Source of the DNA: CAYOZN01 sp964408455
GTDB taxonomy: Bacteria; Planctomycetota; Phycisphaerae; UBA1845; UTPLA1
NCBI GenBank assembly: GCA_964408455.1
Contig: CAYOZN010000010.1
Coordinates: 109,808 to 173,807 of the forward strand
Direction of reading: 5' to 3'
Length of the DNA: 64,000 bases
Shown here in pieces: positions 25,723-34,062 of this stretch (within the stretch, counting starts at the first letter, position 1; every line of letters begins with the position of its first letter). Position numbers and translations under genes: made by a program. Under the pieces are notes generated by a model. That model ran no database searches. It was not told where the DNA came from and was given only the letters and a program-made list of their open reading frames with translations.

Positions 25723-26036
25723 GGTAATGACTCCCGAGCAGCTCAATTGCACAACACCGCTCACGCAAAGCGGTTTGCGCGCGCGACTGCCTCCCGCGCA
25801 ACCAGCAATGGCGACGAGAAGACGAGAAGACGAGAAGACGAGAAGACGAGAAGACGAAAAACTCGTCGCCTCTTCCGGTTGCGGATAATCTACGTCCCTA
25901 AACCGCAGCCGTCAATCACATTCTGCATAAATATATCTGGAGGCGTGCGATCATGCAGGGGCTACACTTCAAACTGCACACGGCGAACAGCTGCGTCAGG
26001 TACCTGGCGGAGCCAGCCGATGAGATGATCGACTGA
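25723..26036. other. Gene-poor stretch with microsatellite
   Basis: 314 bases without a supported gene. It holds a perfect hairpin ACCGCT / AGCGGT (25756-25774) upstream of the cysteine-rich gene, the 8-bp microsatellite (25813-25860), and a 27-codon frame (25952-26035) just before the DUF4269 remnant that may be part of the same decayed region. Confidence 0.5.
25813..25860. repeat. 8-bp microsatellite (GACGAGAA, about six copies)
   Basis: The unit GACGAGAA is repeated about six times without interruption apart from the end (GACGAAAA). An 8-bp period is not a multiple of three, so it changes frame and is a hotspot for slippage. Confidence 0.92.
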
Positions 26037-26641
26037 ATGTCCTTGTTCTTGACCGACATCGAGTGGCCCAATCTTCGCGACCGGATGTCGTGCGGCACCC
26101 CGCGTCAGCGGCAGGCCGTCGCCGCCCTCGATGCGCTCGCCATCTTCGACCGCCTCGCATTCTTCGCACCGATGCTCGCCGGCACCATCCCGCTGGACAT
26201 CGACATTGCCGGCAGCGACCTGGACGTCATCTCGCATGCCGTTGATCTCAACGCCTTCGCCGCCGCATGTGCAACCCATTACGCCCGCCACGACGGTTTC
26301 ACGTCGCACGTCGATCTCGAACGATCGCGGCAGCGCGCTTGCGAGCCTCCGCGCTCGCGGTCTTTAGCTTGAACTCTACACCGAGGCCCGCCCGGCGCCG
26401 AGCAGAACGCCGTCCGCCACATGCTCGTCGAAGCCCGACTGCTCCAGATTGCCGGCCCCAGCCAAATCGCGCCATCCGCGATCTGAAAGCACGCGGCCTC
26501 AAAACCGAACCCGCCTTTGCCGCGTACTTCCAGGTACCGGGAGATCCGTACGCGGCGCTGCTACAACTCTTCCATGCGCGCGAGGACCACCTTCGGGCCG
26601 CCGCCGCGAGTAGCGGTTGGCACACCCTTATCCACATCTGA
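26037..26641 (+). pseudogene. Decayed DUF4269-family gene (several frameshifts)
   Basis: The first frame (from ATG 26037) gives IEWPNLRDRMSCGTPRQRQA, then PLDIDIAGSDLDVISHAVDL, which matches the start and central motif of the DUF4269 family of small nucleotidyltransferase-like proteins. Similarity then shifts frame: NAVRHMLVEARLLQ appears near 26410-26450, and RAIRDLKARGLKTEPAFAAY near 26470-26530 in yet another frame, with stops between. Full family members are about 170-180 aa in one frame, so this copy has at least two frameshifts. It is either a pseudogene or a stretch with several assembly errors. Confidence 0.75.
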
Positions 26642-26864
26642 GTAGGAGCCATACTCGCGGAACGGGGAACAACTCTAATGTATGATGCCGGCGATGATGC
26701 CGGCGGTCCGGCCGGGCAGCCGCCGTGAGGCGCTCCGGTTTGCATCGGTTTGCATCGGGCAAAAAATGTGCGGGGCAGGCGAAACATGGGGTGTTTACCC
26801 GATGCCCGCACCGCGTTGTGCCGGTTTGCGCCGCCTTGCGAAAGAAAAATCTGAAGATTTTGAG

Positions 26865-28226
26865 ATGACCCACGAATCGCGAATCCTGCTCTTCTTCATC
26901 GCACAAACCGCCTTTGATCTGGCGCTGGTCCTGTGGTTGCTTCTGCGTCGACCGCGAACCCAGCCCGATACGCGTTCTGAAACCCAAGGCACGTCGGGCC
27001 CGGCGCAAATCAACCTCACGCGGGTGCTCGCCTGCGTCGTCGCCCTCGCCGCCGCCTTCCTTGCCAAGGCCGTCGTCTTCGCGCCGTTCGGCCTGCATCT
27101 CTTCGGCTGGATGAACATCATCTTTCTCGACGCGGTCATTGTCGCGCCGCTCGCCGCCCTCGTCGTCCTGATCGCCACCCGCCGCGATGGCACGGGGTGC
27201 CACTGCTCTGTGAGCAGTGCGGATAGCGCGCCCGCGTGCCACAACTCTGCAGACAGTGCAAAGGATATGTCCGGATGCCACCGCTCGGTGAGCAGCGGGG
27301 AGAGTGCAACAGGGAGCCACAGTTCGGTGAACAGCGGGCAGAGTGCAACAGGGTGCCACTGCTCTGTGAGCAGTGCAAAGCGAACCACTACCCTCCCCGT
27401 CCGTGCCCTCGCCCTCGCCGTAGTCTTCCTCGTGCCACCGCTGGCCATCTACGGCACTGTCATCGAGCCTGACCGCCTCGTGCTCGAGCGTGCTGCCGTC
27501 CCGCTGGCACCGACGCGGGCCGGTCGCGAACCCATTCGCATCGCCGTCCTCGCCGACATCCAGACCGACCACATTGGCGACCACGAGCATGCCGCCATCG
27601 ATCTCGCGATGGCCCAGAAGCCCGATCTCATCCTCCTCCCTGGCGACGTGCTCCAGGGCCGCTGGCCGATGCGTGAGCGCGAAATGCCGGCCCTGCGACA
27701 CCTGCTTAACAAGCTCAACGCCCCCGGTGGTGTCTGGTTCGTGCAGGGCGACTGCGAACGCCGAAGCGACTACGCCCGCATGTTCGAGGGCACGCCCGTC
27801 CGTCTGCTGCACAACGAGATCGCCTCGCTCATCATCCGGGATCGCCGCGTGACGCTTGCCGGCGTTGAACTCGACTACGAGTCCGCCGCCGCCGCCGACT
27901 GCATCCGGCAACTCGAGCGCGGCGGCGGCGCTGAGGACATCCGCATCCTCATGGCCCACCGGCCCGATGCCGTGAGCCAGCTCGACGAGGATTCCCGCAT
28001 CGACCTCCTCGTCGCCGGTCACACCCACGGCGGCCAGATCGTCATCCCCGGCTTCGGCCCGCCCGTCACGTTCTCCAGCCTGCCGCGGCACGTCTGCGCC
28101 GGCGGCCTCCACGAAGTTTCGGGCAACTCGCTCTACGTATCGCGCGGCGTGGGAATGGAGCGGGGCCAGGCCCCGCGCATCCGGCTGTTCTGCCCGCCCG
28201 AGGTCTCGCTACTCCAGTTGGAATAG
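26865..28226 (+). CDS. Membrane-anchored metallophosphoesterase with in-frame hairpin-repeat insertion
   Basis: 453 aa. Four membrane segments (about 5-25, 49-75, 80-103, 180-200) precede a YkuE-like metallophosphoesterase domain (about 222-450). Motifs are VLADIQTDHIG, LLPGDVLQG, VQGDCER, ILMAHRPD and VAGHTHGGQ. The usual first motif DxH reads D-I-Q and the usual GNHD/E reads GDCE, so two metal ligands differ from the standard. Residues about 111-172, between segments 3 and 4, are encoded by hairpin array D (repeated CHCSVSSADSA-like peptide). ATG 26865 is chosen as the start; an in-frame extension to 26682 adds low-complexity residues. Family members act on phospholipid or nucleotide phosphoesters. 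Confidence 0.85.
   Translation: MTHESRILLFFIAQTAFDLALVLWLLLRRPRTQPDTRSETQGTSGPAQINLTRVLACVVALAAAFLAKAVVFAPFGLHLFGWMNIIFLDAVIVAPLAALVVLIATRRDGTGCHCSVSSADSAPACHNSADSAKDMSGCHRSVSSGESATGSHSSVNSGQSATGCHCSVSSAKRTTTLPVRALALAVVFLVPPLAIYGTVIEPDRLVLERAAVPLAPTRAGREPIRIAVLADIQTDHIGDHEHAAIDLAMAQKPDLILLPGDVLQGRWPMREREMPALRHLLNKLNAPGGVWFVQGDCERRSDYARMFEGTPVRLLHNEIASLIIRDRRVTLAGVELDYESAAAADCIRQLERGGGAEDIRILMAHRPDAVSQLDEDSRIDLLVAGHTHGGQIVIPGFGPPVTFSSLPRHVCAGGLHEVSGNSLYVSRGVGMERGQAPRIRLFCPPEVSLLQLE
27197..27382. repeat. Hairpin array D (five units, 39-bp period) inside the metallophosphoesterase gene
   Basis: Units start at 27197, 27236, 27275, 27314 and 27353, exactly 39 bp apart, so 13 codons each. First and last units carry the hairpin CCACTGCTCTGTGAGCAGTG; inner units are diverged but keep partial pairing (CCGCT/AGCAG, GTT/AAC). 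The array is wholly in frame and encodes a Ser/Cys/His-rich loop between two membrane segments. Confidence 0.95.
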
Positions 28227-28605
28227 CCGCGCCCGCGCATTTACTGCCGCGCATGCGCCGCCATTTCCCGCGTTGAAACATCCAGATGATGGGCCCGTGC
28301 AAAGCGTGCGCCCGGGTGCGCGTTCTTCGCCGATGGGGCACGGCGCGTCTCTGCGCAATATCAGCCGTGAGCGGAGCTTATCCTCCGATCGCCAGCGCAA
28401 CATCTTCAAGCCCGCGCACGGGCCGCGCCGATAGACACTCGGCGGCTTATCGGACAACCGGAGTTGCGCCGGCAGCGTGCATTCGCTGATGGCCGGTCCT
28501 CGAACAGCCGATAAGCACGCTGGACCGTCCGCAAACGCAGGAACGATCGCCGTTCTTCTCGTTTCGAACCTGCCTGACGGCCGCTGCCAGGGAGTCGATC
28601 TCGAC
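28227..28605. other. Intergenic region before the TolB-like gene
   Basis: 379 bases. A GCTTATCGG (near 28445) / CCGATAAGC (near 28508) inverted pair is about 55 bases apart. No convincing promoter or small gene is seen. An in-frame ATG at 28477 would extend the next gene, but the extension has no signal-peptide character. Confidence 0.5.
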
Positions 28606-29778
28606 ATGCTTCAACACACGACATTCCGGCATGCGCTTCTGTTCGTGTGCTCCGCCGCCGCGCTGGGCTCGTGCAGCAGGAGCCGCGAGGCGACGCGCCA
28701 AACTGCCGCGACGCCGGCACGACAGGCGGCGCCCGCCGCGCCGACGCGAACCGAATATCGCGACGAATTGCACATGTTCGGACGCGGCGCTTCGGCCGAG
28801 GAAGTCTCGTTCGAAGGGAAGGCCGCGACGGATCTGCGGCAGCACACCGAACCCAGCGAAGGCGCCGACTTCGACGTCGATGTCGATCCGGCCGGCAGGA
28901 TGCTCGTCCTCGCATCCACGCGGCACTCGCGGAACAGCCACATCTACATCAAGTCCGTCGATGGCGCGACGATGACGCAACTCACGGATGGTCCCGGCAA
29001 CGACGCCCAGCCATGCTACGACCCGTCCGGCACGCGCATCGCCTTCACCAGCGATCGCAGCGGCAACTGGGACATCTGGATCGTCGACATCACCGGTCGC
29101 AACCCCGTCCAGATCACCAACAGCCCGATGCCCGAGCTCAATCCGACGTGGTCGCCGGATGGCAGCAAGATCGCCTACTGCCGGCTGGACCCGCGCGAAG
29201 ACCGTGGCTCCCTCTGGATCGTCGATCTCGAGAATCCCGGCGTGAAGCGCCTCATCGGCGAGGGGATGTTCCCCGCCTGGTCGCCGGCCGGCGACAAGAT
29301 CGCGTATCAGCGTGCCAAGGCGCGTTCGAGCCGATGGTACAGCATCTGGACCATCGATTTCGTCAACGACGAAGTGCTTTTCCCGACCGAAGTGGCCTCC
29401 AGCCCGAACGGCGCACTGGTGACGCCGGTCTGGTCGGCCGACGGCCAGCGTCTGGCATTCTGCATGATCACCGCCCAGTCCGGCGAGCCCGCCGTTCGCA
29501 ACGCGGGGTTGACCCGCATGTCGGCCGCCGTCGCCGATATCGGCGTGGTCGATGTCGATGGCCGCGGTCTTCAGTGCCTGACCGATGGCGTCGGCGAATG
29601 TTACGCGCCGGCGTGGTCCGATGACGGCCGCGTGTTCTTCAGCCAGCGGGCCGACGGCCGCGAAACGATCTGGAGCATTCGCCCGTTCCATCCGACCGGC
29701 GCGCCGGCCTCGCCGCCTTCGCGGACGGCGGGCGATCGACGCGCCGTGGATGCCGGCGCCGCAAAGCCGGCCGGTTGA
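28606..29778 (+). CDS. TolB-like beta-propeller lipoprotein
   Basis: 390 aa. The signal sequence (HALLFVCSAAALGSC) ends in a plausible lipobox Cys. At least five WD40-like/PD40 blades are visible: YDPSGTRIAFTSDRSGNWDIW, LNPTWSPDGSKIAYCRLDP, FPAWSPAGDKIAYQR, VTPVWSADGQRLAFCM and YAPAWSDDGRVFFSQ. These are the TolB/protease-associated propeller repeats with xWSPDGxxIAF. Such proteins work in the periplasm as binding platforms. GGGAG lies ahead of ATG 28606. The C-terminal 40 residues are disordered. It is followed by another lipoprotein gene and could act with it. Confidence 0.85.
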   Translation: MLQHTTFRHALLFVCSAAALGSCSRSREATRQTAATPARQAAPAAPTRTEYRDELHMFGRGASAEEVSFEGKAATDLRQHTEPSEGADFDVDVDPAGRMLVLASTRHSRNSHIYIKSVDGATMTQLTDGPGNDAQPCYDPSGTRIAFTSDRSGNWDIWIVDITGRNPVQITNSPMPELNPTWSPDGSKIAYCRLDPREDRGSLWIVDLENPGVKRLIGEGMFPAWSPAGDKIAYQRAKARSSRWYSIWTIDFVNDEVLFPTEVASSPNGALVTPVWSADGQRLAFCMITAQSGEPAVRNAGLTRMSAAVADIGVVDVDGRGLQCLTDGVGECYAPAWSDDGRVFFSQRADGRETIWSIRPFHPTGAPASPPSRTAGDRRAVDAGAAKPAG

Positions 29779-29917
29779 GCCGTCGCAATGACACTGGTGC
29801 CGCCAATTCGGCACCCACTCCAGGCGCCGCCCCGCGGCGCGGTTTGATGGCGTCGCGCCGGTGGATGCCGGCCACGAATAAACAGTCGCGTATGCGGACC
29901 CGCGGAGCAGGATTCGC

Positions 29918-30778
29918 ATGCCTTCGGACAGATGTCGGCCCTTGGCGATGAACACCACCTTCCGCCGCGCTCCGCTCGTCCCGACTGCAAGGGCGACTCG
30001 CTCGTGCCTCACGACGTGCTATCGATTGCGCCGCTTGAGGCGACGCTGTCATTGGCATTCGATGTGCTGTGCGGTGATGGCGTCCATGCTCGCGGCGGGG
30101 GGGTGTCAGAGCCAGGACATGAAGGTCAGCATCGACCGGCCCTTCATCCGTCCCGCCGTGCTGGCGGTCGCGCCGGTGCTCAACTTCAGCGGTGAGTTCA
30201 GCCTCGATCCCGTCAAGGCCGCGGACCTGCTTGCGTCAGAATTGGCCTATGTGGAGGGCGTCACGGTTCTGCCGGTCAGCCGCGTGGTCGCGGTGCTCTC
30301 GTCGCAGGACCGGGTGCAGGTCGAGAGCCCGGCCCATGCCCTGGAGACGGCCGATGCGGTGGGGGCCGACGCCATCGTGATCGCGGGCGTCACGGAGTAC
30401 GACCCGTACACGCCAGTGATCGGGCTGATCCTTCAGATGTACGTGCCGGACTCGGGCGCCGCCGCCAACGGGTTCGATCCCGTCCTCGCCAGCCGGATGA
30501 GCGAGCCGTTCGCCGTCAGCCGGATGGCGGACCCGCTGATCCCGTCCAGCCAGGTGCAACTGGTGAGCAACGCGTCCCACGCCAACGTCCGCGACGCCCT
30601 GAAAAGATACGCCGCCCCGCGTCTGGACGAGTCGATGGTGATGGGCTGGCGCCAGTACATGAAAGTCCAGACGCTGTATCTCCGATTCTGTTGGCACGAG
30701 GCCCTTGCCCGACTTATGCGCCAGGAGAGAACCAAGTGGATGCTAACGACCGCTCAGGATGCGGAGTCAGCCATATGA
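29918..30778 (+). CDS. Lipoprotein of unknown function (CsgG/TolB-N-like fold suspected)
   Basis: 286 aa from ATG 29918, which has AGGA at good spacing; alternative in-frame ATGs at 29948 and 30062 give shorter leaders. A hydrophobic core ends in LAAGGC, the likely lipidation site. The next part, VLAVAPVLNFSGEFSLDPVK then LLASELAYVEGVTVLPVSRV and ADAIVIAGVTEYDPY, has the alternating beta-alpha rhythm seen in CsgG-like and GNA1162-like lipoproteins, but this is a weak match. The C-terminus is helical. It overlaps the next small gene by 4 nt. Confidence 0.65.
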   Translation: MPSDRCRPLAMNTTFRRAPLVPTARATRSCLTTCYRLRRLRRRCHWHSMCCAVMASMLAAGGCQSQDMKVSIDRPFIRPAVLAVAPVLNFSGEFSLDPVKAADLLASELAYVEGVTVLPVSRVVAVLSSQDRVQVESPAHALETADAVGADAIVIAGVTEYDPYTPVIGLILQMYVPDSGAAANGFDPVLASRMSEPFAVSRMADPLIPSSQVQLVSNASHANVRDALKRYAAPRLDESMVMGWRQYMKVQTLYLRFCWHEALARLMRQERTKWMLTTAQDAESAI

Positions 30779-30996
30779 GCACGCCGGTGCGTCAGTTATC
30801 ATTGGTGAAGGGGACCCATCGGTATTTGTTCCGATATTCCCCGGGAAACGAAGCGGACGTTATCGGTGCCTTCGCCAGTCTCGCCGCCAATGCCGCGTCC
30901 GAGTTTGACTGGTTCGATGCGGCGGTCCTCAGTTATCAGATGGGCCGCCGGCTGGAAGTGGAACTGGACGAGCTTAAAACACGGCACGAGATATAA
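30775..30996 (+). CDS. Small conserved-type protein of unknown function
   Basis: 73 aa, ATGA overlap with the lipoprotein gene. Sequence STPVRQLSLVKGTHRYLFRY then a helical part (DVIGAFASLAANAASEFDWF) and EVELDELKTRHEI. No membrane segment and no known motif. The coupling and normal codon use support a real gene. Confidence 0.6.
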   Translation: MSTPVRQLSLVKGTHRYLFRYSPGNEADVIGAFASLAANAASEFDWFDAAVLSYQMGRRLEVELDELKTRHEI

Positions 30997-31036
30997 GTTA
31001 ACCCGCTAACTGGTTAGCCCGATACCTGAGGGCAGC

Positions 31037-31137
31037 CTGCGGACGGAGCGTCCGCAGCGAGCGACACGAAAGACCCGTGCTCGCTGGAACCTGCGACAGG
31101 GGTGGGAAGGCCGCGGAGGATGGCCTTACGACAGGTT
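31037..31137 (+). ncRNA. Strongly structured segment upstream of the recombinase (candidate leader RNA)
   Basis: Three helices can be drawn side by side: CTGCGGAC/GTCCGCAG (31037-31057, loop GGAGC); AGCGAG plus CACG paired with CGTG plus CTCGCT (31056-31085, loop AAAGACC, 3-nt bulge); and AACCTG/CAGGTT (31088-31137) enclosing AAGGCC/GGCCTT. A further GCTAAC-TG-GTTAGC hairpin lies at about 31005-31018. The block ends 12 bases before the xerC-type ATG. It matches no RNA family I know; pairing is seen by eye only. Confidence 0.4.
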
Positions 31138-31149
31138 GCAGTACGAAAG

Positions 31150-32202
31150 ATGAAACTCGCCGAGAAGAGTGTCGCGAACATGACCCAGGAACATCCACTC
31201 GTCACCGAATTTCTGAACTATCTCCGGTATGAGCGGCACTTTTCCCCGCACACGGGCAAGTGCTACGCCGCCGATCTGCACCAGTTCAGCCAGTACCTGG
31301 TCGGCGGACCGGAAGCGGCCATGAATGCCGCCTCGCCCGCCAGCCGCAGCACCATTGCCGCCGCCATGCAGAAACAGCATGCCGCCGGCGGTGTCGCGGT
31401 CGCGACGCAGACCACGACCGAGATCGACACGATCCGGCACAAGGTGCTCGCGGTCGATGCCAACCAGATTCGCGCGTTTCTGTCGTTCCTCAACGAGCGC
31501 GAATACTCGAAGGCCACGGCCGCGCGGAAGCTGGCCACGCTGCGCAGCTTCTACAAGTTCTGCCTGCGCCGCGGATACATCCAGACCAATCCGGTCGCCA
31601 CCATCCGCACGCCCAAGCAGGAGAAGCGGCTGCCCAAGTTCCTCGATATCGAGCAGATCAAGAAACTTTTGTGCACGCCGGACGACGGCTCGCTGCTGGG
31701 CTGCCGCGACCGTGCCATGCTTGAGACACTTTATTCGACCGGCGTCCGCGTCAGCGAGTTGGTCGCGCTGAACGTCAACGATCTGTCCAGGGATTCGGGC
31801 CATCTGCGCATCCGCGGCAAGGGCCGCAAGGAACGCGTCACGCCCATCGGCCCGACGGCGATCACCGCCATCGGCCGCTATCTCGAGATGCGCTCGCACG
31901 ATCCGCGGAATCCGACGTTCGACAACGACGCCATGTTCGTCAACAAGCACGGCCAGCGGCTGTCCACGCGAAGCGTGCGCCGCAAGCTGGACAAGTACCT
32001 GACGATGGCCGGGCTGGACCCCTCGATCAGCCCGCACACCCTGCGGCACACCTTTGCCACGCACATGCTGAACAACGGCGCCGATCTGCGGGCGGTGCAG
32101 GAGCTGCTGGGCCACCAGTCGATCAGCACGACGCAGGTCTATACGCACCTGACGACGGCGCAGCTCAAGAAGGACTACAACGAGAGCCATCCGCGGGCGT
32201 GA
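31150..32202 (+). CDS. xerC: Tyrosine recombinase of XerC/XerD type
   Basis: 350 aa. The catalytic set is complete: Arg in STGVRVSELVALN, Lys in IRGKGRKERVTPIG, HxxR in HTLRHTFATHMLNNG, His in LGHQSISTTQ and the nucleophile in VYTHLTTAQL. The N-terminal core-binding domain (LNYLRYERHFSPHTGKCYAADLHQF) is standard but has about 45 extra Ala/Ser/Thr-rich residues (about 57-100) before IRAFLSFLNERE. XerC/D resolve chromosome dimers at dif; no dif site was recognised. The start may also be ATG 31180 (MTQEHPLVTEF). A structured segment precedes it and a strong terminator follows. Confidence 0.9.
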   Translation: MKLAEKSVANMTQEHPLVTEFLNYLRYERHFSPHTGKCYAADLHQFSQYLVGGPEAAMNAASPASRSTIAAAMQKQHAAGGVAVATQTTTEIDTIRHKVLAVDANQIRAFLSFLNEREYSKATAARKLATLRSFYKFCLRRGYIQTNPVATIRTPKQEKRLPKFLDIEQIKKLLCTPDDGSLLGCRDRAMLETLYSTGVRVSELVALNVNDLSRDSGHLRIRGKGRKERVTPIGPTAITAIGRYLEMRSHDPRNPTFDNDAMFVNKHGQRLSTRSVRRKLDKYLTMAGLDPSISPHTLRHTFATHMLNNGADLRAVQELLGHQSISTTQVYTHLTTAQLKKDYNESHPRA

Positions 32203-32209
32203 ACGTGGT

Positions 32210-32232
32210 GTGCCACTGTTCTGTGAGCAGAG
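32210..32232. repeat. Single hairpin repeat copy after xerC
   Basis: GCCACTGTTCTGTGAGCAG with flanks as in array D. It is a lone, slightly diverged copy a few bases after the recombinase stop. Confidence 0.75.
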
Positions 32233-32278
32233 CCTATTCGAAAAAACTCACGACCATTGTCAGACTTGAAATCTTCGC

Positions 32279-32314
32279 ACGGGCGACGGAATGCGACATT
32301 CCGCCGCCCGTTTT
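32279..32314 (+). terminator. Intrinsic terminator after xerC
   Basis: ACGGGCG-A-CGGAATG pairs with CATTCCG-C-CGCCCGT: 14 pairs with one A/C mismatch, loop CGA, then TTTT. It sits between the convergent xerC and zinc-ribbon genes. Confidence 0.85.
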
Positions 32315-32349
32315 GAATTGGCTGTTGAGTAATCGGCGCGGCGGAGAAC

Positions 32350-33417
32350 TCAGTTCGAGAGGACCGACGGATCAGGTCTGCGCTTGCCGCTCCATGTACG
32401 GGCGATTGCGGTACCTGTTCGCGCGAGATCGGCCGGGAGATTCACTCCGGTCAATCGAAGCAGCCGAAGCAGGAACATGCCCGCCGCTCCAATTACGAAC
32501 AGGGGCCAACGTGCCCACCTTCCAATGTAAGGCGGAGACTTCAGCGAAAACCACCACAGCAGCAGCACGGGAAGAAGCAGGCTCCACGGTACGAAAGACC
32601 GCGTCGCATACCACTGGGTTCCGCTGCCCGCGCCATAACGCGTTGCCGTGAGCCGGATCAAGAAATCGACGAGCAGGACAAGGGCGACTGTGCCGCCGGA
32701 GGCGGCGACCGACATTGCCGCACTTGCAACAATGTTCATCATCGATTGGTTCAAACAACCGCCGTTCGCCTGCTCGCGTTTGGACAAGTACCAGATTGTG
32801 CACAGCCAGGCGCCGGCGACGCCCCACCACGCGAGCACAGTGTAGATGGCGAGTTTTGCTTCCTCCCGAAGATAGTGCGGACTTTCCAGCCACCGGGACG
32901 AATCCAGCGTCCTGTCGATGACCGCGCGGTCGATGCGCTCCACGACCGGGTGCAATGCGAGGTGGCACCACTCCGCCGATTGATCGCTGTGGCAGGTCCA
33001 GCCGCGCCAATCGAACCAATGATACTCCAGAAAGTCAGGTCGTTCGTATGTTACGACGAAACGATCATCCGGCACGATGCGAGACTCACACCGAACGGTC
33101 GTCTTTACACTGACGGCCGCGCTTAATGCGAGTGCAAGCAGGGGAATAACGAAGCCCCATAGCGCGCAAAAAAGGCAATGGCGGCCGCCTGCCGCGCTCA
33201 ATCCTGCGCGTGCTCGCCACGCCGCACGCCGGAATCGCTTCGTCAGCAGCCGGCCCGTTGCCATCGACGTCCATGGCCGGGCGAACGTCTCCTCGACAAA
33301 TGCGTTGACTTCTTCAAGGTCGGTATTGTCTTCACCGCATTCGGGGCAGCGGCAGCAGGGCGGATCCAGGGGCAGCGGATAGTCGCAGTTTAGACAGGGC
33401 CTGAGTTGATCGGACAT
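32350..33417 (-). CDS. Zinc-ribbon membrane protein of unknown function
   Basis: 355 aa. The N-terminus has two Cys pairs, CLNCDYPLPLDPPCCRCPECG, fitting a zinc ribbon. Membrane helices follow at about 82-102 (FCALWGFVIPLLALALSAAV), 190-210 (AIYTVLAWWGVAGAWLCTIW), 228-250 (IVASAAMSVAASGGTVALVLLV) and two more near 275-315. A soluble loop with many Trp/Asp lies between the first two helices. Proteins with a CxxC-CPECG ribbon joined to helices are common in planctomycetes, with no known role. A promoter-like sequence lies at 33468-33496. Confidence 0.75.
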   Translation of the reverse strand: MSDQLRPCLNCDYPLPLDPPCCRCPECGEDNTDLEEVNAFVEETFARPWTSMATGRLLTKRFRRAAWRARAGLSAAGGRHCLFCALWGFVIPLLALALSAAVSVKTTVRCESRIVPDDRFVVTYERPDFLEYHWFDWRGWTCHSDQSAEWCHLALHPVVERIDRAVIDRTLDSSRWLESPHYLREEAKLAIYTVLAWWGVAGAWLCTIWYLSKREQANGGCLNQSMMNIVASAAMSVAASGGTVALVLLVDFLIRLTATRYGAGSGTQWYATRSFVPWSLLLPVLLLWWFSLKSPPYIGRWARWPLFVIGAAGMFLLRLLRLTGVNLPADLARTGTAIARTWSGKRRPDPSVLSN

Positions 33418-33467
33418 GGCGATGCCTCGGAGATGAGTGTCGGCACCCGTGGGGCCTTGGGGGTGAA

Positions 33468-33496
33468 ACTATACAGGTTTGGTGTTGTTTCCAAAA
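33468..33496 (-). promoter_or_regulatory. Candidate promoter for the zinc-ribbon membrane gene
   Basis: On the minus strand TATAGT (complement of 33468-33473) is a five-of-six -10 box. A -35 is weaker: TTTTGG with a 17-base spacer or TTGGAA with 15. The start codon is about 45 bases downstream. Confidence 0.4.
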
Positions 33497-33610
33497 GGTA
33501 ACCGGCGACAGCGACGAAAACTAACCGAACAGGGGGGAGGAAACAGGTCTCCAGTCTTCGCGGGATTGCAGGACGGCACGCCCCGTGCACGCGGCGGCCA
33601 GGCACGTTAG

Positions 33611-33835
33611 TCAGCCGGTTGCGGCCATCCCACGCACATCGTCTTCGTCCAGATCGTGCAGCTCGTGCAGTTCGGCAACCGGAACATGAATGACCGCGAA
33701 ACCGTCGGACACGACCATGACCTCGACCATGCCGGCCGGCGGGTGGTCACACTCCGGCAGGACGCGGACGATGTGTTCGGCAGCGCCGCGTTGGCGCCAG
33801 CGGTAGCACTTTCCGGTTTTTGGAGGGCCGTTCAT
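33611..33835 (-). CDS. Small protein of unknown function
   Basis: 74 aa from ATG 33835. It starts NGPPKTGKCYRWRQRGAAEH, has a beta-type middle (GMVEVMVVSDGFAVIHVPVA) and an acidic C-terminus (ELHELHDLDEDDVRG). It has the look of a small cytosolic domain; no family recognised. An upstream in-frame ATG at 33934 would add 33 residues of no clear character. Confidence 0.5.
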   Translation of the reverse strand: MNGPPKTGKCYRWRQRGAAEHIVRVLPECDHPPAGMVEVMVVSDGFAVIHVPVAELHELHDLDEDDVRGMAATG

Positions 33836-34062
33836 GAGCCATCCTGACGCTGGAGATTTCCGTTCGCTGCTCGGTCTTAACCGTACACTCAATGGCGATG
33901 CGTTCGAATCGGTAAACATCGCGAAATGCGACAATCCGGCAACCGAATCGCGGATCGGGCGACACCCTATTCAATGCGGCCCCCGGGCCGCGGAGGCGGT
34001 TTTTCGTGGCCGGTGCTGGTGCGCCCCGGGGTGAAGGTGGGGGTTTGTATTAGGGGGCGGCC

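Noticed and set aside
31037..31137. Hammerhead ribozyme or group II intron fragment
   Set aside because: ACGAAAG resembles part of a hammerhead core but no CTGATGA partner or correct stems exist, and no intron domain V was found.
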